DNA of 64,000 nucleotides from the NCBI GenBank assembly GCA_965219965.1, contig OZ244796.1:558001-622000 (forward strand). Reading direction: 5' to 3'. Shown piece by piece: positions 51,783-61,194 of this stretch (positions within the stretch are counted from its first letter, which is position 1; each line of letters starts with the position of its first letter). The DNA is from G965219965 sp965219965. Lineage in GTDB: Bacteria; Pseudomonadota; Alphaproteobacteria; RS24. A model generated the notes under the pieces. The model worked only from the letters and a program-made list of their open reading frames with translations. It did not search any database and was not told the DNA's origin. The position numbers were made by a program, and so were the translations under genes.

Positions 51783-54692
51783 TTATACCTCTGATTCCGT
51801 GGGTGGCACGGCTTCGGCTTCTACAGCATCATCACTGCCCGCTTCAAGCATATCTTCTTCGGCCTCGCCAGAGGCTTCATTAAGGCGAATAACCGACACC
51901 ACACGCGCATCTTCGCCCGTTTTGAAAATGGTGACGCCCTGCGTATTGCGCCCAGCAATGCGTACATCAGACACAGAAGTTCGTATCAGCGTGCCGCCAT
52001 CCGTCACCAGCATAATTTGGTCGTCATCTTCAACTGGAAAAGAGGCCACTAAAGGCCCGTTGCGCGTGGTGACAGTCATGGCAATCACCCCCTTACCGCC
52101 GCGCCCCGATACGCGATATTCATAGGCCGAAGAACGTTTACCAAAGCCGTTTTCGCTAATGGTCAGCAAAAATTGTTCGCGCCCGCCCATTTCGCCATAG
52201 CGTTCGGGGGTGAGCGTAGCTTCTTCCACGCTTTCTTCACCGTCAATATCTACTTCCTCTACGCTTTCGGCTTCAGCTTCCTCGCCATCAGTGGCACGGC
52301 GCAACATGGCAGCTTGTTTAAGATAGCTATTGCGTTCAGCCGGTGTGGCATCGCTATGACGCAACACAGCCATAGAGATAGCCGCTTCGCCACTGCCGAG
52401 CTTAATGCCGCGCACACCTGTGGAGTTACGGCTTTTGAAAACCCGAATAGCGGTAACGGGAAAACGAATACACCGCCCAATATTACTGGTTAGCAAAACA
52501 TCATCGGCTTCAGTGCAAAGCTCAACGCCAATAATCGCTTCGTCCTTATCTGGCTTCATGGCAATTTTACCAGCCTTATTCACATTGGTAAAATCAGACA
52601 AGTCATTGCGCCGCACATTACCAAATGAGGTGGCAAACATGACATGATAATCCGCCCAGCTTTCTTCTTTTTTCGGCAAAGCCATAATGGCATTTACTGT
52701 TTCACCTTCGGCCAAAGGCAAAAGATTAACCAAAGCCTTGCCGCGTGATTGCGGACTACCAACGGGTAATTTCCACACTTTCATTTTATAAACCATGCCT
52801 GTGGTTGAGAAAAACAAAACGGGCTGATGCGTATTAGCGGCAAAAATGCGTGTTACAAAATCTTCGTCCTTAGTGGACATGCCCGACCGCCCTTTGCCGC
52901 CGCGTTTTTGCGACCGATAAGTAGAAAGCGGCACGCGCTTAATGTAACCCGCATGAGAAACAGTAACGACCATATCTTCTTGCGGAATTAAATCTTCATC
53001 ATCTACTTCTAGCTCGTCTTCAATAATTTCCGTGCGCCGTGGCGTGACAAATTCTTTTTGCACCTCTTTTAGTTCATTGCTGATAATGGTCAATACGCGC
53101 TCACGGCTACGCAAAATATCCAGCAAGTCAGTAATTTGCCCACCCAGCTCTTTTAATTCATCGCCCACCTCATCACGCCCCATAGCGGTGAGCCGTTGCA
53201 GACGCAACTCAAGAATAGCTCTGGCTTGCGCTTCGCTAAGGTGAATTGTGCTATCATCGCTTAATCGGTGGCGCGGGTCGTCAATCAGGTGGATAAGGTC
53301 GGCCACATCGGCCGCTTTCCACGCCTTAGCCATAAGCTGTTCACGCGCCTGTTGCGGGCCGGAAGATTTACGGATAAGTGCGATAACTTCATCAATATTG
53401 GCCACAGCAATGGCCAAGCCAACCAAAACATGAGCGCGGTCACGAGCTTTGTTTAACTCAAATTTTGACCGTCTGGTGATAACGTCTTCGCGGAAAGCGA
53501 TAAAGGCTTTCAGCATGGTGGCTAAATTCATCAGCTCTGGTTTTCCAGAATTAAGTGCCAACATATTTGCCCCAAAGCTGGTTTGTAGCATGGAATAACG
53601 ATAAAGCTGGTTTAGCACTACCTCACCCACAGCTTCGCGCTTTAATTCAATCACAATACGCATACCATCGCGGTCGGACTCGTCGCGCATATCGGAAATG
53701 CCTTCAATGGTTTTCTCGCGCACCATTTCGGCAATTTTTTCAATCATCACGGTTTTATTCACCTGATAAGGAATTTCTGTGATGATAATGGCCGCACGGT
53801 CTTTGCGTATATTGGTAATTTCTGCTTTGCCGCGCATAATGACCGAGCCACGCCCTGTCATGCCCGCCAAACGCGAACCGCGCCGCCCTAAAATCTGCCC
53901 ACCCGTAGGAAAATCAGGCCCAGGCACGATATTGCAAATTTCTTCATCTGTTGTGTCGGGGGCTTCAATAAGTTTGAGTGTCGCATCTATTAGCTCGCCC
54001 AAATTATGCGGCGGGATATTGGTCGCCATGCCCACAGCAATGCCATTCGCACCATTGACAAGCAAATTAGGAAAACGCGCTGGCAAAACTGTCGGCTCGC
54101 GCTCGGAATTGTCGTAATTATCTTGAAAATCAACCGTCTCTTTTTCAATATCGGCCAGCAACGCATGAGCGGGTTTGGCCATGCGGACTTCTGTATAACG
54201 CATGGCGGCAGGCGGATCGCCATCAATAGAGCCAAAATTGCCCTGCCCGTCTAGCAAAGGTAGGCGCATAGAAAAATCCTGCGCCATCCGTACCAGCGCA
54301 TCATAAATAGACTGGTCACCATGCGGGTGATATTTACCAATCACATCACCCACCACGCGGGCGGATTTACGGTAAGGCTTGTTGAAGTCATAGCCATTTT
54401 CATTCATGGAGAACAAAATGCGGCGGTGGACAGGTTTCAGCCCATCACGCACATCGGGCAAAGCACGGCTTACAATCACGCTCATGGCGTAATCCAGATA
54501 GCTGGTGCGCATCTCCTGTTCAATGGTAATGGGGCTAACATCAAATTCTGGCGGCAGAGCCGCGCCCGAAGTCGTCGGTGGCGGCGGGTCGCCATTATCG
54601 CCATTATTGCCATTTTCTACATTATCGGTAGATGAATTTATATCTGTTTCGGCTTCTTTTGGGATGTCAATATCGTCGGTTGTGTCGGACAA
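51783..54692 (-). CDS. gyrA: DNA gyrase subunit A
   Basis: Introduces negative supercoils together with GyrB. The 969-residue protein has an extra N-terminal ~45 residues rich in Asp/Asn with PPPP. The catalytic Tyr is Tyr166 (AAMRYTEVRMA). The quinolone-determining region is HPHGDQSIYDALVRMAQ, with Gln127 at the place of E. coli Ser83 and Asp131 at Asp87. The GyrA box reads QKRGGKG. The C-terminal beta-pinwheel carries an acidic insert (ATDGEEAEAESVEEVDIDGE) near residues 800-835, and the tail is acidic. It is followed by coaD after 3 bases. Confidence 0.97.
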   Translation of the reverse strand: MSDTTDDIDIPKEAETDINSSTDNVENGNNGDNGDPPPPTTSGAALPPEFDVSPITIEQEMRTSYLDYAMSVIVSRALPDVRDGLKPVHRRILFSMNENGYDFNKPYRKSARVVGDVIGKYHPHGDQSIYDALVRMAQDFSMRLPLLDGQGNFGSIDGDPPAAMRYTEVRMAKPAHALLADIEKETVDFQDNYDNSEREPTVLPARFPNLLVNGANGIAVGMATNIPPHNLGELIDATLKLIEAPDTTDEEICNIVPGPDFPTGGQILGRRGSRLAGMTGRGSVIMRGKAEITNIRKDRAAIIITEIPYQVNKTVMIEKIAEMVREKTIEGISDMRDESDRDGMRIVIELKREAVGEVVLNQLYRYSMLQTSFGANMLALNSGKPELMNLATMLKAFIAFREDVITRRSKFELNKARDRAHVLVGLAIAVANIDEVIALIRKSSGPQQAREQLMAKAWKAADVADLIHLIDDPRHRLSDDSTIHLSEAQARAILELRLQRLTAMGRDEVGDELKELGGQITDLLDILRSRERVLTIISNELKEVQKEFVTPRRTEIIEDELEVDDEDLIPQEDMVVTVSHAGYIKRVPLSTYRSQKRGGKGRSGMSTKDEDFVTRIFAANTHQPVLFFSTTGMVYKMKVWKLPVGSPQSRGKALVNLLPLAEGETVNAIMALPKKEESWADYHVMFATSFGNVRRNDLSDFTNVNKAGKIAMKPDKDEAIIGVELCTEADDVLLTSNIGRCIRFPVTAIRVFKSRNSTGVRGIKLGSGEAAISMAVLRHSDATPAERNSYLKQAAMLRRATDGEEAEAESVEEVDIDGEESVEEATLTPERYGEMGGREQFLLTISENGFGKRSSAYEYRVSGRGGKGVIAMTVTTRNGPLVASFPVEDDDQIMLVTDGGTLIRTSVSDVRIAGRNTQGVTIFKTGEDARVVSVIRLNEASGEAEEDMLEAGSDDAVEAEAVPPTESEV

Positions 54693-54864
54693 AACGGCTA
54701 TTCTTCCATTAAAAATATTATCTTATTAGTGTAGCATTTCATGCCCATGAGTCGCAACAAAATCAGGCCAAAAATGTACCTGTAATGCAATAATTTATTG
54801 TTACTTTACAAAGACTTATGAAGATATGCCCATGCGCTTAAACAAGGTATAAAGAGGGACTTAT

Positions 54865-55308
54865 TTAGAACGGAATATCGTCATCCGCCCCGCCATCACT
54901 AGCCGGTGCGCCGCCCGTTGCCGCGCCTGTCACGGATGATGCCCCGCCGCCACTATTGCGGCTGTCAAGCATGGTCAAGCTACTATTATAGCCCTGCAAA
55001 ACGACCTCGGTTGTATATCTATCCGAGCCGTCTTTGTCTTGCCATTTTCGGGTTTGTAATTGGCCTTCAATATAAACCTTTGAGCCTTTGCGTAAGTATT
55101 GCTCAGCAATACGCACCAGCCCTTCATTGAAAATCACCACCCGATGCCATTCAGTGCGTTCACGGCGTTCGCCCGTCTGTTTGTCTTTCCAGCTTTCGCT
55201 CGTGGCAATGCTTAAATTGCAAACGGGCTTGCCATTATTCATTTGTTTTACTTCTGGGTCGGCACCTAGATTGCCAACCAGAATAACTTTATTTATGCTT
55301 CCAGCCAT
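54865..55308 (-). CDS. ssb: Single-stranded DNA-binding protein
   Basis: Coats single-stranded DNA during replication and repair. The 147-residue protein has the OB fold (INKVILVGNLGADPEVKQMN, WHRVVIFNEGLVRIAEQYLR, KVYIEGQLQTRKW), a Gly/Ala-rich linker and the conserved acidic tip DDDIPF that recruits partner proteins. It is divergent from uvrA across 168 bases. I saw no alphaproteobacterial LexA box (GTTC-N7-GTTC) in that gap. The 172 bases between ssb and gyrA show nothing I can name. Confidence 0.97.
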   Translation of the reverse strand: MAGSINKVILVGNLGADPEVKQMNNGKPVCNLSIATSESWKDKQTGERRERTEWHRVVIFNEGLVRIAEQYLRKGSKVYIEGQLQTRKWQDKDGSDRYTTEVVLQGYNSSLTMLDSRNSGGGASSVTGAATGGAPASDGGADDDIPF

Positions 55309-55437
55309 GTGATACGTCCCTTTCTTTACTGATTCCTCACCCTAAATAAACTGGAGCCTTATGGCAACAAACATTCTTAATATGTAGGGCAATATTTGGT
55401 CAAAAAGCTATGCCGTGCTATTGAGGGGCTGGAGAAA

Positions 55438-55467
55438 ATGATGAACCTTCAACAAGCGACAAAATAA
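55438..55467 (+). CDS. Candidate 9-residue leader ORF upstream of uvrA
   Basis: ATG 55438 to TAA 55465-55467 would encode MMNLQQATK. A good ribosome site (GGCTGGAGAAA) precedes it, whereas uvrA has no visible ribosome site of its own (AATAAGCTAAGCTA before its ATG). The mini-ORF stops 9 bases before the uvrA start, so ribosomes finishing it could re-initiate on uvrA. Alternatively, uvrA may be initiated directly from the distant site. Confidence 0.3.
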   Translation: MMNLQQATK

Positions 55468-55476
55468 GCTAAGCTA

Positions 55477-58365
55477 ATGAAACAATTAAAGAAAATCAGC
55501 ATTGTTGGGGCGCGGGAACACAATCTCAGAAATGTGTCACTGAATTTGCCCCGCGACGCGCTTATTGTAATGACGGGTCTTTCCGGGTCGGGCAAATCAT
55601 CTTTGGCCTTTGATACGATTTATGCCGAAGGCCAACGCCGCTATGTGGAAAGCCTGTCGGCCTATGCGCGGCAATTTCTGGAAATGATGCAAAAGCCTGA
55701 TATTGACCGAATTGACGGGCTGTCGCCAGCCATTTCTATTGAGCAGAAAACAACATCTAAAAATCCGCGCTCTACGGTCGGCACGGTCACGGAAATTTAT
55801 GATTATTTGCGCCTGCTTTTTGCGCGCATTGGTATCCCCTATTCCCCTGCTACAGGCCTGCCGATTGAAAGCCAAACCATTTCGCAAATGGTTGACCGCA
55901 TTATGGCTATGAAACAAGGCACGCGGCTATTTCTACTCGCTCCCATCATACGCGGACGCAAGGGTGAATATCGTAAGGAATTTGCTGAATTACAAAAGCG
56001 CGGCTTTCAGCGCGTCAAAATTGACGGCACATATTATGAATTGGCCGATGTACCAACGCTGGATAAAAAATATAAGCACGATATTGATGTTGTGGTGGAT
56101 AGAATTATCGTCAAACCAGATTTAGGCAATCGGGTAGCCGATAGTTTGGAAATTGCTTTGCGTTTAACCGATGGCATTGCCGTAGCCGAAACGGCAGATA
56201 AAAAAGCCGAACGTATGGTTTTCTCAGCGAATTTTGCTTGTCCAGTATCGGGTTTTACCATTGATGAAATTGAACCGCGTTTGTTTTCTTTCAATAATCC
56301 ATTTGGGGCTTGTCCAGCTTGCGACGGTCTAGGAACGCAGTTTTTTATTGACCCGCAAGCCGTCATACCCGATGAATCTTTGTCTTTACGTGGGGGTGCG
56401 GTCGCCCCATGGTCAAAAGGCGGCACATCATCTTCTTATTTTATGCAAACGCTGGAAAGTCTGGCGCGGGAATATGGTTTTTCTATGGAAGTGCCATGGC
56501 GTAAGCTAAGCGCAAAGCATAAGAAAATTATCCTGCACGGCACGGGTGATAAAAAAATAACCTTCATCTATGATGATGGGCGGCGTAGTTTCAAAACACG
56601 TAAAATTTTTGAAGGCGTGATTGGCAATTTAGAACGGCGTTACCGCGAAACAGACAGCCCACGTATGCGTGAGGAAATTGAAAAGTTTCAATCTAAAGCG
56701 GCATGTCAAAGCTGTGATGGCTGGCGGCTAAAACCCGAAGCTTTAGCAGTGAAAATTGCTGATAAGCATATTGGTGAAGTGACCGATTATGCCATTAAAG
56801 ATGCCGATATTTGGTTTCAAAAAATTGATAAGCATTTGAATAAAAAGCAAAAGGAAATCGCCCGTCAAATTTTGAAAGAAATTCGTGAGAGGCTAAAATT
56901 TCTTAATAATGTTGGATTGGATTATCTGACTCTATCGCGTAATTCTGGCACATTATCGGGCGGGGAAAGCCAGCGCATCCGTTTGGCTTCACAAATCGGC
57001 TCTGGGCTGACGGGTGTGCTTTATGTGCTAGACGAGCCATCTATTGGCCTGCATCAGCGCGACAATGCACGCTTGCTAGAAACACTTACCCGCCTGCGCG
57101 ATATTGGTAATACGGTGATTGTGGTAGAGCATGATGAAGATGCTATCCGTGCGGCTGATTATGTGGTGGATATTGGCCCAGGCGCAGGGATTCATGGCGG
57201 GGAAATTGTCGCCAAGGGTAAACCAGAGCAAATTATCAAAGCCACAAAAAGCCTTACGGGCAAATATCTATCAGGCAAAATGGAAATTCCCGTGCCAAAA
57301 AAACGCCGCACGGGAAACGGACATAAATTATCCATTATCGGTGCAACGGGTAATAATTTGAAAAATATCAATGTTGATGTGCCGCTTGGCACTTTTACAT
57401 GCGTTACTGGTGTTTCGGGCAGTGGTAAGTCAACTTTCCTGCTGGATACGCTGTATAAATCCATTGCGCGCAAATTGCATAATGCTCGCGCCCTGCCCGC
57501 CCCATATGAGGAAGTCAAAGGCATGAACCATTTAGATAAGGTGATAGATATTGACCAATCGCCCATTGGACGCACGCCGCGTTCTAATCCAGCGACTTAT
57601 ACGGGCGCGTTCACACCTATTCGTGAATGGTTTGCTGGATTGCCAGAAGCCAAAACACGCGGCTATAGGCCTGGACGGTTTTCTTTTAATGTCAAAGGTG
57701 GGCGGTGCGAAGCGTGCCAAGGCGATGGTGTGATTAAAATTGAAATGCATTTTTTACCAGATGTCTATGTGGAATGTGATGTGTGCCATGCCAAACGTTA
57801 TAATCGTGAAACACTAGAAATTCGCTTTAAGGATAAAAACATTTCCGATGTGCTAAACATGACGGTTGATGAAGCGGCGGATTTTTTTAAAGCCGTACCA
57901 GCCATACGCGATAAAATGCTGACCCTGCAACGGGTTGGCTTAGGTTATATTAAGGTCGGCCAACAAGCCACCACGCTTTCGGGCGGTGAAGCCCAACGCG
58001 TTAAGCTGGCCAAAGAGCTGGCCAAACGCGCCACGGGGCGGACATTTTACATTTTAGACGAACCAACCACGGGTTTGCATTTCCATGACGTTGCCAAATT
58101 GCTTGATGTGCTGCATGATTTAGTGGAGGCGGGCAATACGGTGGCGGTGATTGAACATAATTTGGAAGTGATTAAAACGGCTGATTGGGTGATTGATCTC
58201 GGCCCCGATGGCGGCACGGGTGGCGGGGAAATTATCGTCGCCGATACACCAGAAAAATTAGCACGCCATAAAACCAGCTATACGGGACATTATCTCAAGC
58301 GCGTTTTACGCCCGAAAACGGCGCAAAAAATGGCAAAGAAAACAGCTAAAAAGGCAATTTCATAA
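55477..58365 (+). CDS. uvrA: UvrABC system protein A
   Basis: Damage-recognition ATPase of nucleotide excision repair. The 962 residues contain two ABC modules. The first Walker A is GLSGSGKSSLAFDTIYAEGQ near residue 35 with signature TLSGGESQRIRLA. The second Walker A is GVSGSGKSTFLLDTLY near 645 with signature TLSGGEAQRVKLAKELA. The zinc module near 745 (CEACQGDG...CDVCHAKR) is intact. In the first zinc finger one Cys is Ser (FACPVSGF), a form I associate with alphaproteobacteria. The stop overlaps the trmFO start by 1 base. Confidence 0.97.
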   Translation: MKQLKKISIVGAREHNLRNVSLNLPRDALIVMTGLSGSGKSSLAFDTIYAEGQRRYVESLSAYARQFLEMMQKPDIDRIDGLSPAISIEQKTTSKNPRSTVGTVTEIYDYLRLLFARIGIPYSPATGLPIESQTISQMVDRIMAMKQGTRLFLLAPIIRGRKGEYRKEFAELQKRGFQRVKIDGTYYELADVPTLDKKYKHDIDVVVDRIIVKPDLGNRVADSLEIALRLTDGIAVAETADKKAERMVFSANFACPVSGFTIDEIEPRLFSFNNPFGACPACDGLGTQFFIDPQAVIPDESLSLRGGAVAPWSKGGTSSSYFMQTLESLAREYGFSMEVPWRKLSAKHKKIILHGTGDKKITFIYDDGRRSFKTRKIFEGVIGNLERRYRETDSPRMREEIEKFQSKAACQSCDGWRLKPEALAVKIADKHIGEVTDYAIKDADIWFQKIDKHLNKKQKEIARQILKEIRERLKFLNNVGLDYLTLSRNSGTLSGGESQRIRLASQIGSGLTGVLYVLDEPSIGLHQRDNARLLETLTRLRDIGNTVIVVEHDEDAIRAADYVVDIGPGAGIHGGEIVAKGKPEQIIKATKSLTGKYLSGKMEIPVPKKRRTGNGHKLSIIGATGNNLKNINVDVPLGTFTCVTGVSGSGKSTFLLDTLYKSIARKLHNARALPAPYEEVKGMNHLDKVIDIDQSPIGRTPRSNPATYTGAFTPIREWFAGLPEAKTRGYRPGRFSFNVKGGRCEACQGDGVIKIEMHFLPDVYVECDVCHAKRYNRETLEIRFKDKNISDVLNMTVDEAADFFKAVPAIRDKMLTLQRVGLGYIKVGQQATTLSGGEAQRVKLAKELAKRATGRTFYILDEPTTGLHFHDVAKLLDVLHDLVEAGNTVAVIEHNLEVIKTADWVIDLGPDGGTGGGEIIVADTPEKLARHKTSYTGHYLKRVLRPKTAQKMAKKTAKKAIS

Positions 58366-59801
58366 TGGCGCAGGCAAAACCCATCCATATTATTGGCGGC
58401 GGGTTGGCGGGGTCGGAAGCCGCCTATCAGGCCACCCGCATGGGCGTGCCGGTGGTGCTGCATGAAATGCGCCCCACGCGCCAAACAGATGCCCATGTTA
58501 CCGACGCGCTGGGCGAACTGGTTTGCTCTAATTCTTTTCGCTCCGATGATGCCCAAACCAATGCAGTCGGCCTACTCCATGCCGAATTGCGCGATACAGA
58601 CAGTCTAATTATGCGCTGTGCGGACGCGCATCATTTGCCCGCAGGCGGTGCGCTGGCGGTTGACCGCGAAGGTTTTGCTCAGGCAGTGACTGTTGCTTTG
58701 GAAGAAAACCCACTGGTGACAATTCAACGCCATGAAGTAACCGCCCCGCAAAAAGATTGGGATAATGTGATTATTGCTTCCGGCCCGCTAACCTCTGACG
58801 CGCTGGCAAAATTTATCGGCCAATGCACTGGTACAGACCGATTGGCTTTTTTTGATGCCATTGCGCCGATTGTTTACCGCGATAGCATTAATATGGATAT
58901 TTGCTGGCATCAATCGCGCTATGACAAAGTGAGCGCAAGCGGCACAGATAAGGATTATATTAACTGCCCGATGGATAAAGCCCAATATGAGGCATTTATT
59001 GACGCGCTTCTGGCCAGCGAAACAACCGATTTCAAGCAATGGGAAAAAGATACGCCCTATTTTAACGGCTGCTTGCCGATTGAAGTTATGGCCAGCCGTG
59101 GGCGTGAAACCTTGCGCCATGGTCCAATGAAACCACGCGGGCTAACCAATACTCATAGACCCGATGAAAAACCCTATGCGGTGGTACAGTTGCGCCAAGA
59201 TAATACGCTGGGAACGCTGTATAATATTGTCGGCTTTCAAACTAAAATGAAATATGCCGCGCAAGCTGATGTGTTGCGTCTCATACCCGGACTGGAAGAG
59301 GCCGTTTTTGCACGGCTGGGCGGGTTACATCGCAATACTTTTCTAAATTCCCCTATTTTGCTTGACGGCAAATTGCGGCTGAAATCCACGCCCAAATTGC
59401 GCTTTGCTGGACAAATCACGGGCGTAGAAGGCTATGTGGAAAGCACCGCTATTGGTGCGCTGGCTGGCCGCTTTGCCGCCGCGCAAAGATTAGGACGCGT
59501 GATTGCCCCGCCGCCCGCCACAACTGCTTGCGGGGCTTTGCTGGCGCATATCACGCTTAATGCAGACAGTGATTCTTTCCAACCTATGAATATTAATTTT
59601 GGCCTCATGCCTGATATGCCCCACCCTGTAGAGGGTGATGGTGTCAAGTTGAAAGGCAAAGCCCGCCATACGGCGAAAAAATTAGCACGGAAAAAAGGTT
59701 TTACCACTCGCGCCCGACAAGATTTTTCTCTTTGGCTGTCAGAGCAATCAGATTTTGCCGATAAAAGCCATGCTCAACAAAGAAAGGTGATGACGCAATA
59801 A
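58365..59801 (+). CDS. trmFO: Methylenetetrahydrofolate--tRNA-(uracil-5-)-methyltransferase TrmFO
   Basis: FAD- and folate-dependent enzyme that makes 5-methyluridine-54 in the T loop of tRNA. The 478-residue protein has the FAD-binding loop IIGGGLAGSEAA near residue 9, the conserved LVCSNSFRSDD near 52, YFNGCLPIEVMASRGRETLR near 228 and GFQTKMKYAAQ near 291. It is coupled to uvrA by a 1-base overlap. The last 54 bases overlap the convergent squalene/phytoene-synthase-like gene. Confidence 0.95.
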   Translation: MAQAKPIHIIGGGLAGSEAAYQATRMGVPVVLHEMRPTRQTDAHVTDALGELVCSNSFRSDDAQTNAVGLLHAELRDTDSLIMRCADAHHLPAGGALAVDREGFAQAVTVALEENPLVTIQRHEVTAPQKDWDNVIIASGPLTSDALAKFIGQCTGTDRLAFFDAIAPIVYRDSINMDICWHQSRYDKVSASGTDKDYINCPMDKAQYEAFIDALLASETTDFKQWEKDTPYFNGCLPIEVMASRGRETLRHGPMKPRGLTNTHRPDEKPYAVVQLRQDNTLGTLYNIVGFQTKMKYAAQADVLRLIPGLEEAVFARLGGLHRNTFLNSPILLDGKLRLKSTPKLRFAGQITGVEGYVESTAIGALAGRFAAAQRLGRVIAPPPATTACGALLAHITLNADSDSFQPMNINFGLMPDMPHPVEGDGVKLKGKARHTAKKLARKKGFTTRARQDFSLWLSEQSDFADKSHAQQRKVMTQ

Positions 59802-60461
59802 GGATTTTTGTTTTGGGTGCGCTTTGGCATGACGTCGCGCAAGGCCAATAGGCAGAAAGGCGGGCAGAAGTTTTTTACGGCTCTGGCGTGGCAAAGCATT
59901 AAACATTTTACACGCGGTGGCTAATTTTTCATGCGCCATAACAACCCCCTCCCCACCTTTTGGCGGAGCAAGGCGCAATAATTCAAAACCACTACCAGCG
60001 AGTGCTAAAAGTTTTTCATCCGCCTTTGTTTCTAAAGCCGCACAAGCCAACCCCATAAAAGGCGCACCGATAAAATCGGCTTCTTCTATACGTTCCTGCA
60101 TAGTACGGGCGTGCTGGTCTTCCACCAAAGCTACCTCACGCCCATCAATCAATTTTAGCAAGCGGGTTTTGTCAAAGGGCTTATGCCAGAAAAGCTGCAA
60201 AGCCTCAGCTATGGGAACACCCTGCCCATTATGCGGCACGCCCTTATCCAGCCCGTCCAGCATATCACGCCACCATTGCAAGCGTATTGCGCCTAGCATG
60301 GGTTCACTAACATTATAAGGAATCCGCGCTATATCGGCATAAAGCCGATATAACACCAAAAGTGCGTCACGATATGGCACAGGCGCGAAAAGATGACAGA
60401 GATATAAATCTCCATCCAAGCCGCGCAATTCGCGTTGCAATGTGTCTGTGTGTTGCATCAT
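59748..60461 (-). CDS. Squalene/phytoene synthase family protein, NDUFAF6-like
   Basis: The 237-residue all-helical protein has the synthase-fold start (RDLYLCHLFAPVP-like DLYLCHLFAPVPYRDAL) and the conserved GAIRLQWWRDML. The first Asp-rich motif expected for prenyl-diphosphate binding reads YADIARIPY, without the DxxxD pattern, so catalysis is doubtful. This resembles the NDUFAF6 branch, linked to respiratory complex I assembly in mitochondria. Its bacterial role is unproven. The 3' end overlaps trmFO by 54 bases in convergent orientation. Confidence 0.75.
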   Translation of the reverse strand: MMQHTDTLQRELRGLDGDLYLCHLFAPVPYRDALLVLYRLYADIARIPYNVSEPMLGAIRLQWWRDMLDGLDKGVPHNGQGVPIAEALQLFWHKPFDKTRLLKLIDGREVALVEDQHARTMQERIEEADFIGAPFMGLACAALETKADEKLLALAGSGFELLRLAPPKGGEGVVMAHEKLATACKMFNALPRQSRKKLLPAFLPIGLARRHAKAHPKQKSLLRHHLSLLSMAFIGKI

Positions 60462-60518
60462 GCAACAGGCTTACTCTTTTCTGCTAGCAATCCGCCAGCA
60501 AGCAATTTGCTGACAGAG

Positions 60519-61097
60519 CTAAATGCCCAGATTTTGCACCGCCACCATGCAAAACAACATTGGAATAGATAACATGGTATTGGTACGCGAGAAAAGCATC
60601 GCACGGCGTGCCGAGGCAACTTTTGTTTCAGCATCAGCTTCTACAATACCCAAAGCGCGTTTTTGATTTGGCCAAATAACAAACCAAACATTAAACCACA
60701 TAATGATGCCCAGCCACATGCCAATGCCGATAATGGTGTTTTGCAAAGTCAAGGCTTCCACCAAATAAGCATTAGACCAAGCCAGCAATAGACCAGATAT
60801 AATGGTGAACATCGCCCCCCAACGGAACCACCACAGGGCGGCGGGCGCGATTACCTTGCCAATGGCTGGTTTTTGGTCGTCGGGGATATTTGGCATATTG
60901 GGAATTTGCACAAAATTGAAATAGTAAAGCAAGCCAATCCACATAATGCCGCTTAATACGTGGATATATCGCAAAAGAAACGCGCCATATATATGGTCAA
61001 ACATACCGCCATTATTGGCGTAATAAACAACCAACAGCCCCGCCAGCACAAAACCAGCCAACACTGTATTGCGTAGTGAAGTAAGAATGACAGCCAT
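60519..61097 (-). CDS. PuuD-like (urate oxidase N-terminal domain) membrane protein
   Basis: ATG 61097 follows GGGAGGG at good spacing and gives 192 residues. An ATG eight codons upstream is less likely. Five or so membrane helices are visible (LAGFVLAGLLVVYYANN; LLRYIHVLSGIMWIGLLYYF; WWFRWGAMFTIISGLLLAW; IIGIGMWLGIIMWFNVWFVI; SIPMLFCMVAV). The HVLSGIMWIG helix with its His resembles the membrane domain of the PuuD urate hydroxylase family. The cytochrome c domain of true PuuD is missing, so urate oxidation should not be assumed. Neighbours give no clue. Confidence 0.7.
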   Translation of the reverse strand: MAVILTSLRNTVLAGFVLAGLLVVYYANNGGMFDHIYGAFLLRYIHVLSGIMWIGLLYYFNFVQIPNMPNIPDDQKPAIGKVIAPAALWWFRWGAMFTIISGLLLAWSNAYLVEALTLQNTIIGIGMWLGIIMWFNVWFVIWPNQKRALGIVEADAETKVASARRAMLFSRTNTMLSIPMLFCMVAVQNLGI

Positions 61098-61194
61098 CAC
61101 AGAACCCTCCCAATGAGCCACTTAGAATCAGTTTCTGCCTGTCAGGTTAAAGCCGCAAGCGGCGGTGCGCAAGAGCTTATGCTTTGTTTTTTGC

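Noticed and set aside
55309..55476. LexA/SOS box between ssb and uvrA
   Set aside because: I searched by eye for GTTC-N7-GTTC and GAAC-N7-GAAC and found only a single GAAC, not a pair.
55477..58365. Loss of a Cys in the first UvrA zinc finger (FACPVSGF) as a novel feature
   Set aside because: I recall the same CPVSGF form in other alphaproteobacterial UvrA proteins, so it is probably lineage-typical.
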